Part shown: positions 26,928 through 35,447 of the stretch, piece by piece
How positions within the stretch are numbered: position 1 is the first letter of the stretch
Layout: each line of letters opens with the position of its first letter
Position numbers and translations under genes: made by a program
NCBI GenBank assembly: GCA_036563245.1
Contig: DATCMU010000034.1
Coordinates: forward strand, 29,454 to 93,453
Source of the DNA: DATCMU01 sp036563245
GTDB taxonomy: Bacteria > Pseudomonadota > Alphaproteobacteria > Rhizobiales > Devosiaceae
Reading direction: 5' to 3'
DNA: 64,000 bases
The notes under the pieces: generated by a model
Database searches by the model: none
What the model saw: the letters and a program-made list of their open reading frames with translations, nothing else
Told to the model about the DNA's origin: nothing

Positions 26928-29009
26928 ATGGCAATCAGCGCGCGCATAGGCGTCGATATCGGCGGCACGTTCACCGACCTGGTCCTGGCCGCCAGCGACG
27001 GTCGGCGTTTCACCAGCAAGGTCTCATCGACGCCCGCGCGACCTGAAGAAGCGGTTCTCGCCGGAATTCGCGCGCTTCTGGAGGAAGCCGCCCTTGGGGC
27101 CGGCGATATCACCGCAGTGCTGCACGGTACGACCGTTGGCTCCAATGCCATCCTGCAAAAGCGCGGAGGGCATATCGGGCTTCTGACCACCAGGGGCTTC
27201 CGCGACGTGCTGGAGATCGGGCGCCTGCGCACGCCGGGCATGTTCGATCTTTCATGGGACAAACCGGCGCCACTCGTGCCGCGCCATCTGCGCTTCGAGG
27301 TCACCGAGAGGATTGCGGCGGATGGCAGCATCGTCACCGCCCTCGACGAGGATGAACTGGGCGCGCTCTGCCGGCGCTTCCTGGAGGCGGAACTGGACAC
27401 GCTGGCGCTGTGCTTTCTCAATTCCTACCGCAATCCCGCGCACGAATTGCGCGCTGCCGAGATCGTTCGCGCGGCCGTGCCCCGACTGCCGGTCTCCGCT
27501 TCGGTCGCGATCCTGCCCGAACAGCGCGAATACGAGCGCACGTCCACCACGGTGGTGAACGCCTATGTCCTTCCCGTCATGCGCGACTATCTGGTCGCGC
27601 TGCAGGCGGGCCTGCGCAAGGCCGGCATCGGGGCGCCGCTGTTCATCAGCAATTCAAATGGCGGACTTGCGCCCGTGCATGTCGCGCAGCAAAAGCCGGT
27701 CATGTTCATCTCCTCCGGGCGCGCGGCGGGGGCGACGGGCGCAGCGCATGCGGGCCGGACCTCTGGCATTCCCAACCTGGTGGCCTTCGATATGGGCGGC
27801 ACCACCGCGTCGGCTTCGCTGATCAGGGGCGGTGAACTCACCCGCACCACGGAATATGAGTTCCGCGATGGCATTTCCACGCCGAGCCGCTTCATCAAGG
27901 CGGGCGGATACCTGATGCGGGTGCCCACGGTCGATGTGGCCGAAATCGGCAACGGGGCCGGCTCAATCGCGCATGTCGACGATGGCGGTCTGATCTCGGT
28001 CGGGCCTGTTTCCGCTGGCGCCAGCCCGGGGCCGGCCTGTTATGGCGCGGGCGGCGATCGCCCGACCCTGACCGACGCCAACCTGGTTCTGGGCTACCTG
28101 CCCGACCGGCTGGCCGGTGGCAGCATGGCGCTATCTGTCGACCTCGCCGCCGCCGCCATCGAGGAACATGTGGCAAGGCCGGCCGGCCTGTCACTGGTCG
28201 AGGCGGCGCTGGGAATGCGGGCCATTGCCAATTCCAACATGTCGCGCGCCATCCGCGCGGTGACGGTGGAGCGCGGACAGGACCCGCGTGATTTCGTGCT
28301 GTTCGCATTTGGTGGCGCGGGGCCCAACCATGCCTGCGATCTCGCCAGAAGCGTCGGCATTACCCGGATCGTGCTGCCCCCGGGACCCGGAGTGTTCACC
28401 GCTTCGGGCATGCTCGAGGCGGCGGTTGAATATTTCTTCATTCGTCCTTTCGCCCGCGGGCCGGGCAGGCTTGATCCCGCCGACCTGCGCGCCGAAGCGT
28501 CGACGCTGCGCGAACAGGCCAGCCGGGAGTTGCGGGCCGAGGGATTGGACATCGCCGCCGTGCAATTCGGCTTCGAGATCGACATGCGGTTCCGCGGCCA
28601 GGATTCCGAACTCCAGATCGCGGTAGAGCCTTTCGGGGAAGAATTGTCTTCGCCCGACCTGAACACCCGTTTCCTCGCCGCCTATGAAGACATGTTCGGA
28701 TATGTCTCATCGGACGGCATCGAGACCGTCAATCTGCGCCTGCGCGCGCATTGGCCGCCTGCGCCCCGCCCCATGCCCGCCCCGAGCGCGCCCTCCGGCC
28801 TGCCGGCGCGACCGCTCGCGGATCGACTGGTGCATTTCCGGGCCGATGCCGGTCCGGTGCTCACCCCCGTGCATGACCGGAACGCTGTCACGGGCCCTGT
28901 CGCGGGGCCCGCGATCTTCGAGAGTGCCGATACCACGTTCACCATACCCCCCGGCGCTCTGGCGGAACCGGATCGGCACGGCAACCTCGTGGTGACCTTT
29001 CGTGACTGA
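26928..29009 (+). CDS. hyuA: Hydantoinase/oxoprolinase family protein, subunit A (HyuA)
   Basis: A 693-residue ASKHA-fold ATPase subunit of the HyuA/oxoprolinase A family. The N-terminus RIGVDIGGTFTDLVLA is the phosphate-1 loop; HGTTVGSNAILQ, FDMGGTTASASLI and FAFGGAGPNHACDLA are further family marks. With HyuB it would cleave a cyclic amide, such as a hydantoin, 5-oxoproline or other lactam, or carboxylate a ketone, using ATP. The ATG at 26928 is used; a TTG at 26886 lies inside the operator and is unlikely. hyuB overlaps by 8 bases. The true substrate cannot be read from the sequence. Confidence 0.9.
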   Translation: MAISARIGVDIGGTFTDLVLAASDGRRFTSKVSSTPARPEEAVLAGIRALLEEAALGAGDITAVLHGTTVGSNAILQKRGGHIGLLTTRGFRDVLEIGRLRTPGMFDLSWDKPAPLVPRHLRFEVTERIAADGSIVTALDEDELGALCRRFLEAELDTLALCFLNSYRNPAHELRAAEIVRAAVPRLPVSASVAILPEQREYERTSTTVVNAYVLPVMRDYLVALQAGLRKAGIGAPLFISNSNGGLAPVHVAQQKPVMFISSGRAAGATGAAHAGRTSGIPNLVAFDMGGTTASASLIRGGELTRTTEYEFRDGISTPSRFIKAGGYLMRVPTVDVAEIGNGAGSIAHVDDGGLISVGPVSAGASPGPACYGAGGDRPTLTDANLVLGYLPDRLAGGSMALSVDLAAAAIEEHVARPAGLSLVEAALGMRAIANSNMSRAIRAVTVERGQDPRDFVLFAFGGAGPNHACDLARSVGITRIVLPPGPGVFTASGMLEAAVEYFFIRPFARGPGRLDPADLRAEASTLREQASRELRAEGLDIAAVQFGFEIDMRFRGQDSELQIAVEPFGEELSSPDLNTRFLAAYEDMFGYVSSDGIETVNLRLRAHWPPAPRPMPAPSAPSGLPARPLADRLVHFRADAGPVLTPVHDRNAVTGPVAGPAIFESADTTFTIPPGALAEPDRHGNLVVTFRD

Positions 29010-30786
29010 TCTCTCCCAGACATCCCCCGAGACGGGCTTCACCCCCGATCCGGTGACCTTCGCGGTCATCAAGTCGGCGCTCGATGCCATTGTCGACGAG
29101 ATGGCGGCGACGGTGATGCGGACCGCGCGCTCCCCGATCGTGCGCGACGTGCTCGACTATTCGGCCACGCTTTGCGACAGCGAGGGCCGGATCCTGAGCC
29201 AGGCCAAGACCGTGGCGCTGCATCTGGGCGCGGTGCCGGACGCCATGCAGGTCATTGTCGCGCGGTTCGCCGCGACCGCGCGCGAGGGCGACGTCTACGT
29301 GCTCAACGACCCTTACGCGGGCGGCATGCACCTGCCGGACATATTCATGGTCAAGCCGGTCTTCTTCGAAAAGCGGCTGCAGGGATATGCGGTGGTGGTT
29401 GCCCATCATTGCGATGTCGGCGGGCGGGTACCGGGCTCGAATGCCGCCGATTCCACCGAGATCTTCCAGGAAGGCCTGCGCATTCCCCCGATGCGCCTGT
29501 TCGATGCCGGCCAGCCCAACGAAACGCTTCTGGCGCTGCTGCGCGCCAATGTGCGCCTGCCCGATCTTGTCCTGGGTGACCTCGATGCCCAATACGCCAC
29601 ATGCCGCACCGGCGAGCGCGAGCTCATCCGGCTGATCGAGCGGTACGGCGAGACCGGGCTTCGCGCCTATTTCGATGCGCTGCTCGATTACGGCGAGATC
29701 CTGACGCGCAAGTCCATCGCGTCCTGGCCAGACGGCATCTTCAGCTTCGAGGATGTGATCGACGGGGACGGCTTTTCCGCCGACCCGATCCCGATCCGCT
29801 GCGCCATCACTGTGAAGGGCGATGCGCTCGAGATCGATTTCGCGGGGTCGTCGCCCCAGGTCCGTGGCGCGATAAACGCCACCTTCTCGTTCACCAAGTC
29901 CGCGGCCTATCTCGCCGTCCGCTGCGCGCTCGATCGCGATGTGCCCAACAATGCCGGCGTCTATCGCGCGATTACGGTCAGGGCACCCGACCATTCCATC
30001 CTCAAGCCGGACATGCCCGCACCGGTCGCGGCGCGCGCGCTCACCGGCTACCGGGTGGTGGATACCATGCTCGGCGCCCTGTCCAGGATCGCCCCGGCGC
30101 GGCTGATGGCGGCGGGTGAGGGCGGCAATACGGTTCTCTCCATGGGCGGCTACGACAAGAAGACCGGCGAACCCTTCGTCCTTGTGGACATGATCAACGG
30201 CGCCTGGGGCGGACGCGCCGACAAGGACGGGATCGAGGCCATCACCAATCCGGCCCAGAACATGTCCAACCTGCCGGTCGAGACGCTGGAAAGCCGCTAT
30301 CCGCTGCGCATGGAGGAATATGCATTGCGTCCGGATTCATGCGGCGCCGGCCGGTACAGGGGCGGCCTGGGCCTGATCCGGACCTATCGGATCCTTGCCG
30401 ACGACACGATGGTGCAGGTGCGCGCCGACCGCACGATGACGCCCCCCTACGGCATCGCGGGCGGGCTGCCTGGCGGCCTGTCGCGCAATACGCTCAACCC
30501 AGATGCCGAGAACGCGCCCCTGCCCGGCAAGTTCACCCGCAGGCTCGGCAAGGATACCGTGATCCGGCACGAGCAGGCCGGCGGGGGCGGCAATGGCGAT
30601 CCGCTTGAGCGGACTATCGAAGCCATCGCCTTCGATATCAGGGAGGAGAAGATCACTCCCGAATACGCCGCCCGTTACCACGGCGTCTGTTTTGCGGGCG
30701 ATGGGGCCATCGACGCCAGGGCCACGCATTTGAACCGGGAGCGGCTGCGCGCTGCCCGAAACGATCACAGGGAGACCGGCCAATGA
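29002..30786 (+). CDS. hyuB: Hydantoinase/oxoprolinase family protein, subunit B (HyuB)
   Basis: A 594-residue HyuB-type subunit. It starts with a GTG overlapping the end of hyuA and contains DPVTFAVIKSALDAIVDEM, VLNDPYAGGMHLPDIF, HHCDVGG and GGGGNGDPL, all standard for the B subunits of hydantoinases and oxoprolinases. The HHCDVGG motif supplies metal ligands in this family. HyuA and HyuB together form the active enzyme; the overlap indicates coupled, equimolar translation. It is followed by the SDR with an ATGA overlap, so all three are one operon. Confidence 0.9.
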   Translation: MTDLSQTSPETGFTPDPVTFAVIKSALDAIVDEMAATVMRTARSPIVRDVLDYSATLCDSEGRILSQAKTVALHLGAVPDAMQVIVARFAATAREGDVYVLNDPYAGGMHLPDIFMVKPVFFEKRLQGYAVVVAHHCDVGGRVPGSNAADSTEIFQEGLRIPPMRLFDAGQPNETLLALLRANVRLPDLVLGDLDAQYATCRTGERELIRLIERYGETGLRAYFDALLDYGEILTRKSIASWPDGIFSFEDVIDGDGFSADPIPIRCAITVKGDALEIDFAGSSPQVRGAINATFSFTKSAAYLAVRCALDRDVPNNAGVYRAITVRAPDHSILKPDMPAPVAARALTGYRVVDTMLGALSRIAPARLMAAGEGGNTVLSMGGYDKKTGEPFVLVDMINGAWGGRADKDGIEAITNPAQNMSNLPVETLESRYPLRMEEYALRPDSCGAGRYRGGLGLIRTYRILADDTMVQVRADRTMTPPYGIAGGLPGGLSRNTLNPDAENAPLPGKFTRRLGKDTVIRHEQAGGGGNGDPLERTIEAIAFDIREEKITPEYAARYHGVCFAGDGAIDARATHLNRERLRAARNDHRETGQ

Positions 30787-31568
30787 GCGGGATCAGGACG
30801 GCAGTCGTCACAGGCGGCGCCAGCGGCATCGGGGAGGCCACGGTGATGCGCTTTGCCGCGGCGGGCTGGAACGTGGTGATCGGCGACATCAATGCCGAGC
30901 GCGCCGAGGCGGTCGCGGAGGTCGCGCGCGCTGCCGGCGCGGCATCGGCAGGCGTTGTGCCGCTCGATCTCGCCGACGAGGCCAGCGTGACGGCCTTCGC
31001 CGACCGGACCTTCCGGATGCACCCGTCGGTTGATGCGGTGGTCAATTCCGGTGGCATCCTGCAAAACGGCATCCGCTTCAACGACATGCCCGTCGACGAA
31101 TTCGACACGGTGTGGAGGGTGAATGTCCGCGGCACGCTGCTGATCAACCAGGCTTTTGGCCGCCGGATGACGAAAGCGGGCTCGGGCAGCATCGTCAACA
31201 TGTGCTCGCTGACGACCTATCGGGCCTCTCCGCAACCCGCCTATGCCCCTGCCAAGGCGGCCCTGAAATCGATGACGGAGACCATGGCCGCCGATTTCGG
31301 CCCCTCGGGCGTGCGGGTCAATGCCGTCGCACCGGGCTATACCCTCACCCCGGCCATGCAGGCCCGTATCGATTCCGGCGCGCGCAATCCGCAGGCCATT
31401 CTCGACAAGTCCGCGATCAAGCGGCTGGTCCAGCCGTCCGATGTCGCGGAGGCGATCTTCTTTCTCTGCTCGGATGCGGCATCGGCGATCACCGGGGTCG
31501 TGCTGCCGGTGGATTGCGGCTGGCTCGCCTATTCCGCCTACGCGTCCTACGCCTCGCAGCCAGACTGA
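30783..31568 (+). CDS. Short-chain dehydrogenase/reductase
   Basis: A 261-residue classical SDR. The cofactor loop is VVTGGASGIGEA, the acidic residue after the second strand (GDIN) suggests NAD over NADP, and the catalytic site is Ser in MCSLTTY with Tyr and Lys in YAPAKAA. The usual NNAG is replaced by NSGG, a tolerated variant. The ATG overlaps the hyuB stop. Its role is probably oxidation of a hydroxyl group on the pathway substrate, before or after the hydantoinase step. Confidence 0.9.
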   Translation: MSGIRTAVVTGGASGIGEATVMRFAAAGWNVVIGDINAERAEAVAEVARAAGAASAGVVPLDLADEASVTAFADRTFRMHPSVDAVVNSGGILQNGIRFNDMPVDEFDTVWRVNVRGTLLINQAFGRRMTKAGSGSIVNMCSLTTYRASPQPAYAPAKAALKSMTETMAADFGPSGVRVNAVAPGYTLTPAMQARIDSGARNPQAILDKSAIKRLVQPSDVAEAIFFLCSDAASAITGVVLPVDCGWLAYSAYASYASQPD

Positions 31569-31598
31569 GGCGCCACACCTTCCGCCCTCCAGGCGCCA

Positions 31599-31650
31599 GC
31601 CGGATCGTATCCGGCCGGCTTTCTGTCTGGCCCGAAGAAAAGCCGGCCGG
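31599..31650. terminator. Bidirectional terminator between the SDR and the aldehyde dehydrogenase
   Basis: Two overlapping hairpins lie between the convergent genes. GCCGGAT/ATCCGGC has a 3-base loop, and CCGGCCGGCTTT/AAAGCCGGCCGG is a perfect 12-bp inverted repeat with a 16-base loop. The A/T ends of the larger stem give a short T tract on either strand. Confidence 0.65.
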
Positions 31651-31663
31651 CTCCTCGCCCGGC

Positions 31664-33124
31664 CTAGTTGAAGTTGAGATACATCGTCTTTTTCTGGAAA
31701 TAGCCTTCCAGCCCGTACTTGCCGTCCTCGCCGCCAATGCCGCTGTCGCGCATTCCGGCGTGGTGCGCCTGCACCACGTCGCCGCCCGGCTTGTTGACGT
31801 AGATCTCGCCGAATTTCAGCTCGCGGGTCAGGCGCATGATACGGCGCATGTCCCGGGTGAAGACATAGGCCGACAGGCCGTAGCGGCTCTCGTTCGCCAG
31901 CCGCATGGCCTCGTCGAAGTCGCCAACGCGCATGATCGGCACGACCGGGCCAAAGACCTCATCCTGCATGATCTTTAGGGCGTTGTCGTTCACGCTCATC
32001 ACGGTTGGCTGGTACCAGTGCCCCCTGCCAAAGCCTTCGCCGCTCATCCGCCTGCCGCCGGTCAGCACTTCGGCGCCCGCCTCGACCGCGGCCCCGACCA
32101 TGGCCTCCACCTTTTCCAGCTCCGGGCGGCTGAATTTCGGCCCGACATCGACAAGCTGGCGCGGATCGCCAACCTTGAGGGCCTCGACCGCCCTGATGAA
32201 CCGCTCGGTGAACTCATCGGCGATCTTCTCGTGCACATACATGCGCTCGTTGCAGATGCAGATCTGCCCGCAATTCTCGAAGCGAGACTGCACCGCCGCG
32301 TTGACGGCGGCGGCAATGTCGGCGTCCTCGGCGACCACGAAGGGTGCCTTGCCACCCAGTTCGAGCCGCAGAATCTTGAGATCGTCGGCAGCGGCGCGAA
32401 AGATCGACTTGCCGGCCCGCACGCTCCCGGTCAGGGTGACCAGGCGCGTATAGGGATGGGTGACGAGCGCATTGCCCAGCACCTCGCCGGTGCCCGACAC
32501 AACATTGATCACCCCTGCGGGAAACCCGGCCTCCACGGCCAGTTGCGCGATCTCGAAGGCGGAAAGCGGTGTGCCTTCGTGCGCCTTGACCACGACGGTA
32601 TTTCCGGCCAGCAGCGCCGGCCCGATCTTGCGGCACACAAGACCCGCGGGATAGTTCCACGCGGTCAGCGCCACGACCACGCCGTGGGCAACCTTCTGGA
32701 TCCAGATCTGCTCGTTGGGATTGTCGGAGGGAATGATGTCTCCGGTCACGCGCCGCGCTTCCTCGGCGGCATAGGTGAGATAGAGCGCGGCGCCCTCGAT
32801 CTCGCCGCGTGCCTCTGCGAGCGGCTTGCCCTGTTCCGCGATGACGACCTGCGCCAGCCGTTCGCGGTTCTGCAGGATCAGCCGGGCCAGGCGCTTCAGC
32901 AATTCGGCTCGCTCGATTGGGGGCAGGGCCTCCCATTCGGGCTGGGCCCGCCATGCGGCCGACAGCGCCCGATCCGCATCCGCCTCGCTGCCGCGCGGCA
33001 CGGAGGCAATGATCTCCTCGGTCGCCGGGTTCTCGACCTCGATCCATTCCTTGACCGTGGAATCGACCCACTCGCCATCGATGAAGTGACGATAGCGGTC
33101 GGTGCCCTTGACCAGTTCCTTCAT
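31664..33124 (-). CDS. Aldehyde dehydrogenase, AldA (lactaldehyde/glycolaldehyde)-like
   Basis: A 486-residue NAD(P)-dependent aldehyde dehydrogenase. The catalytic cysteine is in NCGQICICNERMYVH, the catalytic Glu in LELGGKAPF, and the C-terminus has AGMRDSGIGGEDGKYGLEG, a stretch that resembles E. coli AldA much more than betaine or succinate-semialdehyde enzymes. It would oxidise a small hydroxyaldehyde or alpha-ketoglutarate semialdehyde to the acid. The start is uncertain: ATG 33124 is used, but AGGAG is better spaced for an in-frame TTG at 33133. It is divergent from the DapA-like gene, and an operator copy lies between them. Confidence 0.9.
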   Translation of the reverse strand: MKELVKGTDRYRHFIDGEWVDSTVKEWIEVENPATEEIIASVPRGSEADADRALSAAWRAQPEWEALPPIERAELLKRLARLILQNRERLAQVVIAEQGKPLAEARGEIEGAALYLTYAAEEARRVTGDIIPSDNPNEQIWIQKVAHGVVVALTAWNYPAGLVCRKIGPALLAGNTVVVKAHEGTPLSAFEIAQLAVEAGFPAGVINVVSGTGEVLGNALVTHPYTRLVTLTGSVRAGKSIFRAAADDLKILRLELGGKAPFVVAEDADIAAAVNAAVQSRFENCGQICICNERMYVHEKIADEFTERFIRAVEALKVGDPRQLVDVGPKFSRPELEKVEAMVGAAVEAGAEVLTGGRRMSGEGFGRGHWYQPTVMSVNDNALKIMQDEVFGPVVPIMRVGDFDEAMRLANESRYGLSAYVFTRDMRRIMRLTRELKFGEIYVNKPGGDVVQAHHAGMRDSGIGGEDGKYGLEGYFQKKTMYLNFN

Positions 33125-33230
33125 TGCCTGCAAAGCGAAAACTCCTGTATCCGGGCGATATGGGAAGGCGGGCAAGTCCGGCATCGGACACGGCCGGCGA
33201 CGTTGCGGCAATCGGCCGACACGCATCGAG

Positions 33231-33244
33231 CCTTGTGCACAAGG
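33231..33244. promoter_or_regulatory. 14-bp perfect palindrome upstream of the aldehyde dehydrogenase gene
   Basis: CCTTGTGCACAAGG is a perfect 14-bp palindrome in the 225-base divergent region between the aldehyde dehydrogenase and the DapA-like gene. It differs from the GntR-type motif, so it may bind another regulator (a LacI- or Crp-like site would be typical for a sugar pathway). Confidence 0.4.
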
Positions 33245-33277
33245 ACAATTGCCCGCCGGCCTGCCTTCGTCAAGAAG

Positions 33278-33289
33278 AATGTTGACAAT
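33278..33289. promoter_or_regulatory. GntR-type operator, site 3
   Basis: AATGTTGACAAT matches the core of sites 1, 2 and 4 with one change in the left arm. It lies 60 bases before the DapA-like start and 153 bases before the aldehyde dehydrogenase start, so it could control both divergent promoters. Confidence 0.55.
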
Positions 33290-33349
33290 TAGCGATTAAT
33301 CCTGTCACCTGCCGACCATCGGATCCGCCCCAGGAACTTACGCCACGCG

Positions 33350-34324
33350 ATGCCAGTCCCGCCCTATTCCCGGTATCTGTCGACGGCGATCGCAACGCCG
33401 ATCACGTCGGGCCTGCGTCCGGATGCCGAGCGCCTGGTGCGGTTCGCCCGGCACCTGCTCGGCGAAGGGGTGGACGGGATCACGATTTTCGGCACCACCG
33501 GGGAAGGGCCGGAATTTTCCGTCCGCGACCGGATGGCGACGCTCGACGCCCTGGTCGCCGCCGGAATAGAGCCCCGGCGCATCATCGTTTCGACAGGGGC
33601 GCTCGCCTTCGAGGATTCCGTAACGCTGTCGCGCCACGCTTCGGGTCATGGGGTGGCGGGTTGCCTTCTGATGACGCCGTGCATGTATCGCGGCGGCATC
33701 ACCGATCACGGCGTTTTCGAATTCTATCGCCAGGTTATCGAGCGGACCAGCCGGGCCGACCTGCGCCTGTTCGTCTATAACTTCCCCGATATTTCAGGCG
33801 TCACCATTTCGCTTCCGGTCCTGCGCCGGCTGACCGAGAAATTTCCCGGCGTCATCGCCGGCCTCAAGGACAGCGGCGGTGACCCCGGGCTGACGAAGCA
33901 ATACATCCTGTCCTTTGCCGGCCTGTCGATCTTCACCGGCAACGAGATCGACATTCCCGAACTCAACCCGCTGGGGCTGGCGGGCACCGTGTGCGGTCTC
34001 GCCAATATCATGCCCGGCTTCATGCGCACCCTGGTCGATGTGCGCAACGGCTACGAGGGCCGCCCGCTGGTCGAGGCGCTGCGCCGCGCCGATGCGATCC
34101 TGTCGCGTTATGCGTTCATTCCCTCGGCCAAGTCGATCATTGCCGATACGATGTCGGATGATTCCTGGCTGCGGGTAATGCCGCCGATGACCCTGCCGCC
34201 CACGGTGCAGCGCAACCAGATCGTCAGCGCTTATCGGCAGTGGGAAAGCTCCGTTTCCGGGCTAGTCCGGACCCCGCGAGCGCCTGCTTCGGACAGCAAT
34301 GTCACCCCGATCAGGATCGCCTGA
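33350..34324 (+). CDS. Dihydrodipicolinate synthase-family aldolase/dehydratase
   Basis: A 324-residue TIM-barrel class I lyase of the DHDPS/NAL family. The pyruvate-binding loop is GTTGEGPEF, the catalytic Tyr143 is in VYNFPDISG, and Lys173 in GLKDSGGD forms the Schiff base. The biosynthetic dapA is normally elsewhere; in this catabolic setting the enzyme more likely cleaves or dehydrates a 2-keto-3-deoxy acid (KDG aldolase or 5-dehydro-4-deoxyglucarate dehydratase type). It is followed after 35 bases by a class II aldolase on the same strand. Confidence 0.88.
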   Translation: MPVPPYSRYLSTAIATPITSGLRPDAERLVRFARHLLGEGVDGITIFGTTGEGPEFSVRDRMATLDALVAAGIEPRRIIVSTGALAFEDSVTLSRHASGHGVAGCLLMTPCMYRGGITDHGVFEFYRQVIERTSRADLRLFVYNFPDISGVTISLPVLRRLTEKFPGVIAGLKDSGGDPGLTKQYILSFAGLSIFTGNEIDIPELNPLGLAGTVCGLANIMPGFMRTLVDVRNGYEGRPLVEALRRADAILSRYAFIPSAKSIIADTMSDDSWLRVMPPMTLPPTVQRNQIVSAYRQWESSVSGLVRTPRAPASDSNVTPIRIA

Positions 34325-34359
34325 CGGGCCGCGTCGCAAATCGGTTCGGAGACGATGAA

Positions 34360-35121
34360 TTGACACTCCCGCATAACGCGCCCGACCTCGACACGCCGGA
34401 AATCCGCGACGCGCGGCGGGAACTGGCCGCCTGTTTCCGCATGGCCGCCCGCCTTGGAATGCACGAGGGCATCTGCAACCATTTCTCGGCGCTCGTGCCC
34501 GGCTCAAGCGAACTGTTCCTGGTCAACCCCTATGGCTATGCCTTTGCCGAGATCACGGCCTCGAAGCTGCTTGTGTGCGATTTCGAGGGCAATGTGGTGT
34601 CGGGCGAGGGTGTGCCCGAGCCCACGGCCTTCAATATCCACGCCCAGTTGCACAGGCTCAAGCCCCAGGCGCGCGTCGCGTTCCACACGCATATGCCCTA
34701 TGCTACCGCGCTGGCGATGATTGACGCCGAGCCGCTCTGCTATGCCGGACAAACCGCGGCGCGCTTCCATGGCCGTGTGGCGGTCGACACCGCTTACAAC
34801 GGGCTGGCGCTCGACGCGGGTGAGGGCGCGCGGATCGCCGGCGCTATCGGCAAAGCGGATATCGTGTTCATGCGCCATCACGGGGTAATGGTGCTGGCGA
34901 AGTCCATCGCCGAGGCCTGGGACGATCTCTATTACCTTGAGCGCGCCTGCGAGGTGCAGGTCCTGGCCATGTCGACAGGCAGGCCCTTGTTGCCCATCGA
35001 CCGCGAGCTGGCGCGAAAGACCGGCGCGCAGATAATGAGTGAGGCGGTGGACGGCGCCAGACTGCATCTGGCCAGCATCCAGCGCCAGCTCGATCGCGAC
35101 GCGCCCGACTACAGGGACTGA
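34360..35121 (+). CDS. Class II aldolase/adducin family protein
   Basis: A 253-residue zinc aldolase-fold protein (AraD/FucA/adducin family). The metal ligands are in VAFHTHMPYAT (His109, His111) and MRHHGVMVL. Members act on sugar phosphates or decarboxylate/aldol-cleave sugar acids. I choose the TTG at 34360, which has GGAG eight bases before it; no suitable ATG exists before residue 28. It is co-transcribed with the DapA-like gene. The substrate is unknown. Confidence 0.85.
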   Translation: MTLPHNAPDLDTPEIRDARRELAACFRMAARLGMHEGICNHFSALVPGSSELFLVNPYGYAFAEITASKLLVCDFEGNVVSGEGVPEPTAFNIHAQLHRLKPQARVAFHTHMPYATALAMIDAEPLCYAGQTAARFHGRVAVDTAYNGLALDAGEGARIAGAIGKADIVFMRHHGVMVLAKSIAEAWDDLYYLERACEVQVLAMSTGRPLLPIDRELARKTGAQIMSEAVDGARLHLASIQRQLDRDAPDYRD

Positions 35122-35183
35122 CGGCCCGGTCCTGTGAGCACAAGCGCCGGCCCCGCCACCATGCCGGCCTGCGGACCCGTGCC

Positions 35184-35384
35184 TCAGGTCTTTGCCACGG
35201 TCTTGTCGGATTCCAGACGGCCGCCATTGGCCCAGTCATGCGGCGCCACATCGGTGAACACCACCGCCACCGCCTCCGCGCGGCAGCCCAGCGTCTGCGA
35301 CGCCAGTTCCGTCACGGCCTTCGCGAAGGCGCGTTTCTGCTCCTGCGAACGGCCGGCCAGCAGTTCGACGCGAATGATGGGCAT
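35184..35384 (-). CDS. 4-oxalocrotonate tautomerase family protein
   Basis: A 66-residue small tautomerase. After Met removal the catalytic Pro1 is exposed (PIIRVELLAGRS), and the LLAGRSQEQKRAF and VVFTDVAPHDW segments are typical. The enzyme interconverts enol and keto forms of 2-oxo acids, which fits a 2-keto-acid pathway. The ATG at 35384 is supported by GGGAG; an upstream ATG at 35414 would block the catalytic proline and is rejected. It follows the UxaA-like gene by 63 bases on the same strand. Confidence 0.88.
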   Translation of the reverse strand: MPIIRVELLAGRSQEQKRAFAKAVTELASQTLGCRAEAVAVVFTDVAPHDWANGGRLESDKTVAKT

Positions 35385-35447
35385 GTCCAAGGTCTCCCGT
35401 TCCTGGTTTGGCAAGGTTCCGCCTGACGCAAGGTCGTTGCCGCGCGC

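Noticed and set aside
35385..35414. Longer N-terminus of the tautomerase from ATG 35414
   Set aside because: It would bury the catalytic proline, which must be residue 1 after Met removal; the ATG at 35384 has a good ribosome site.
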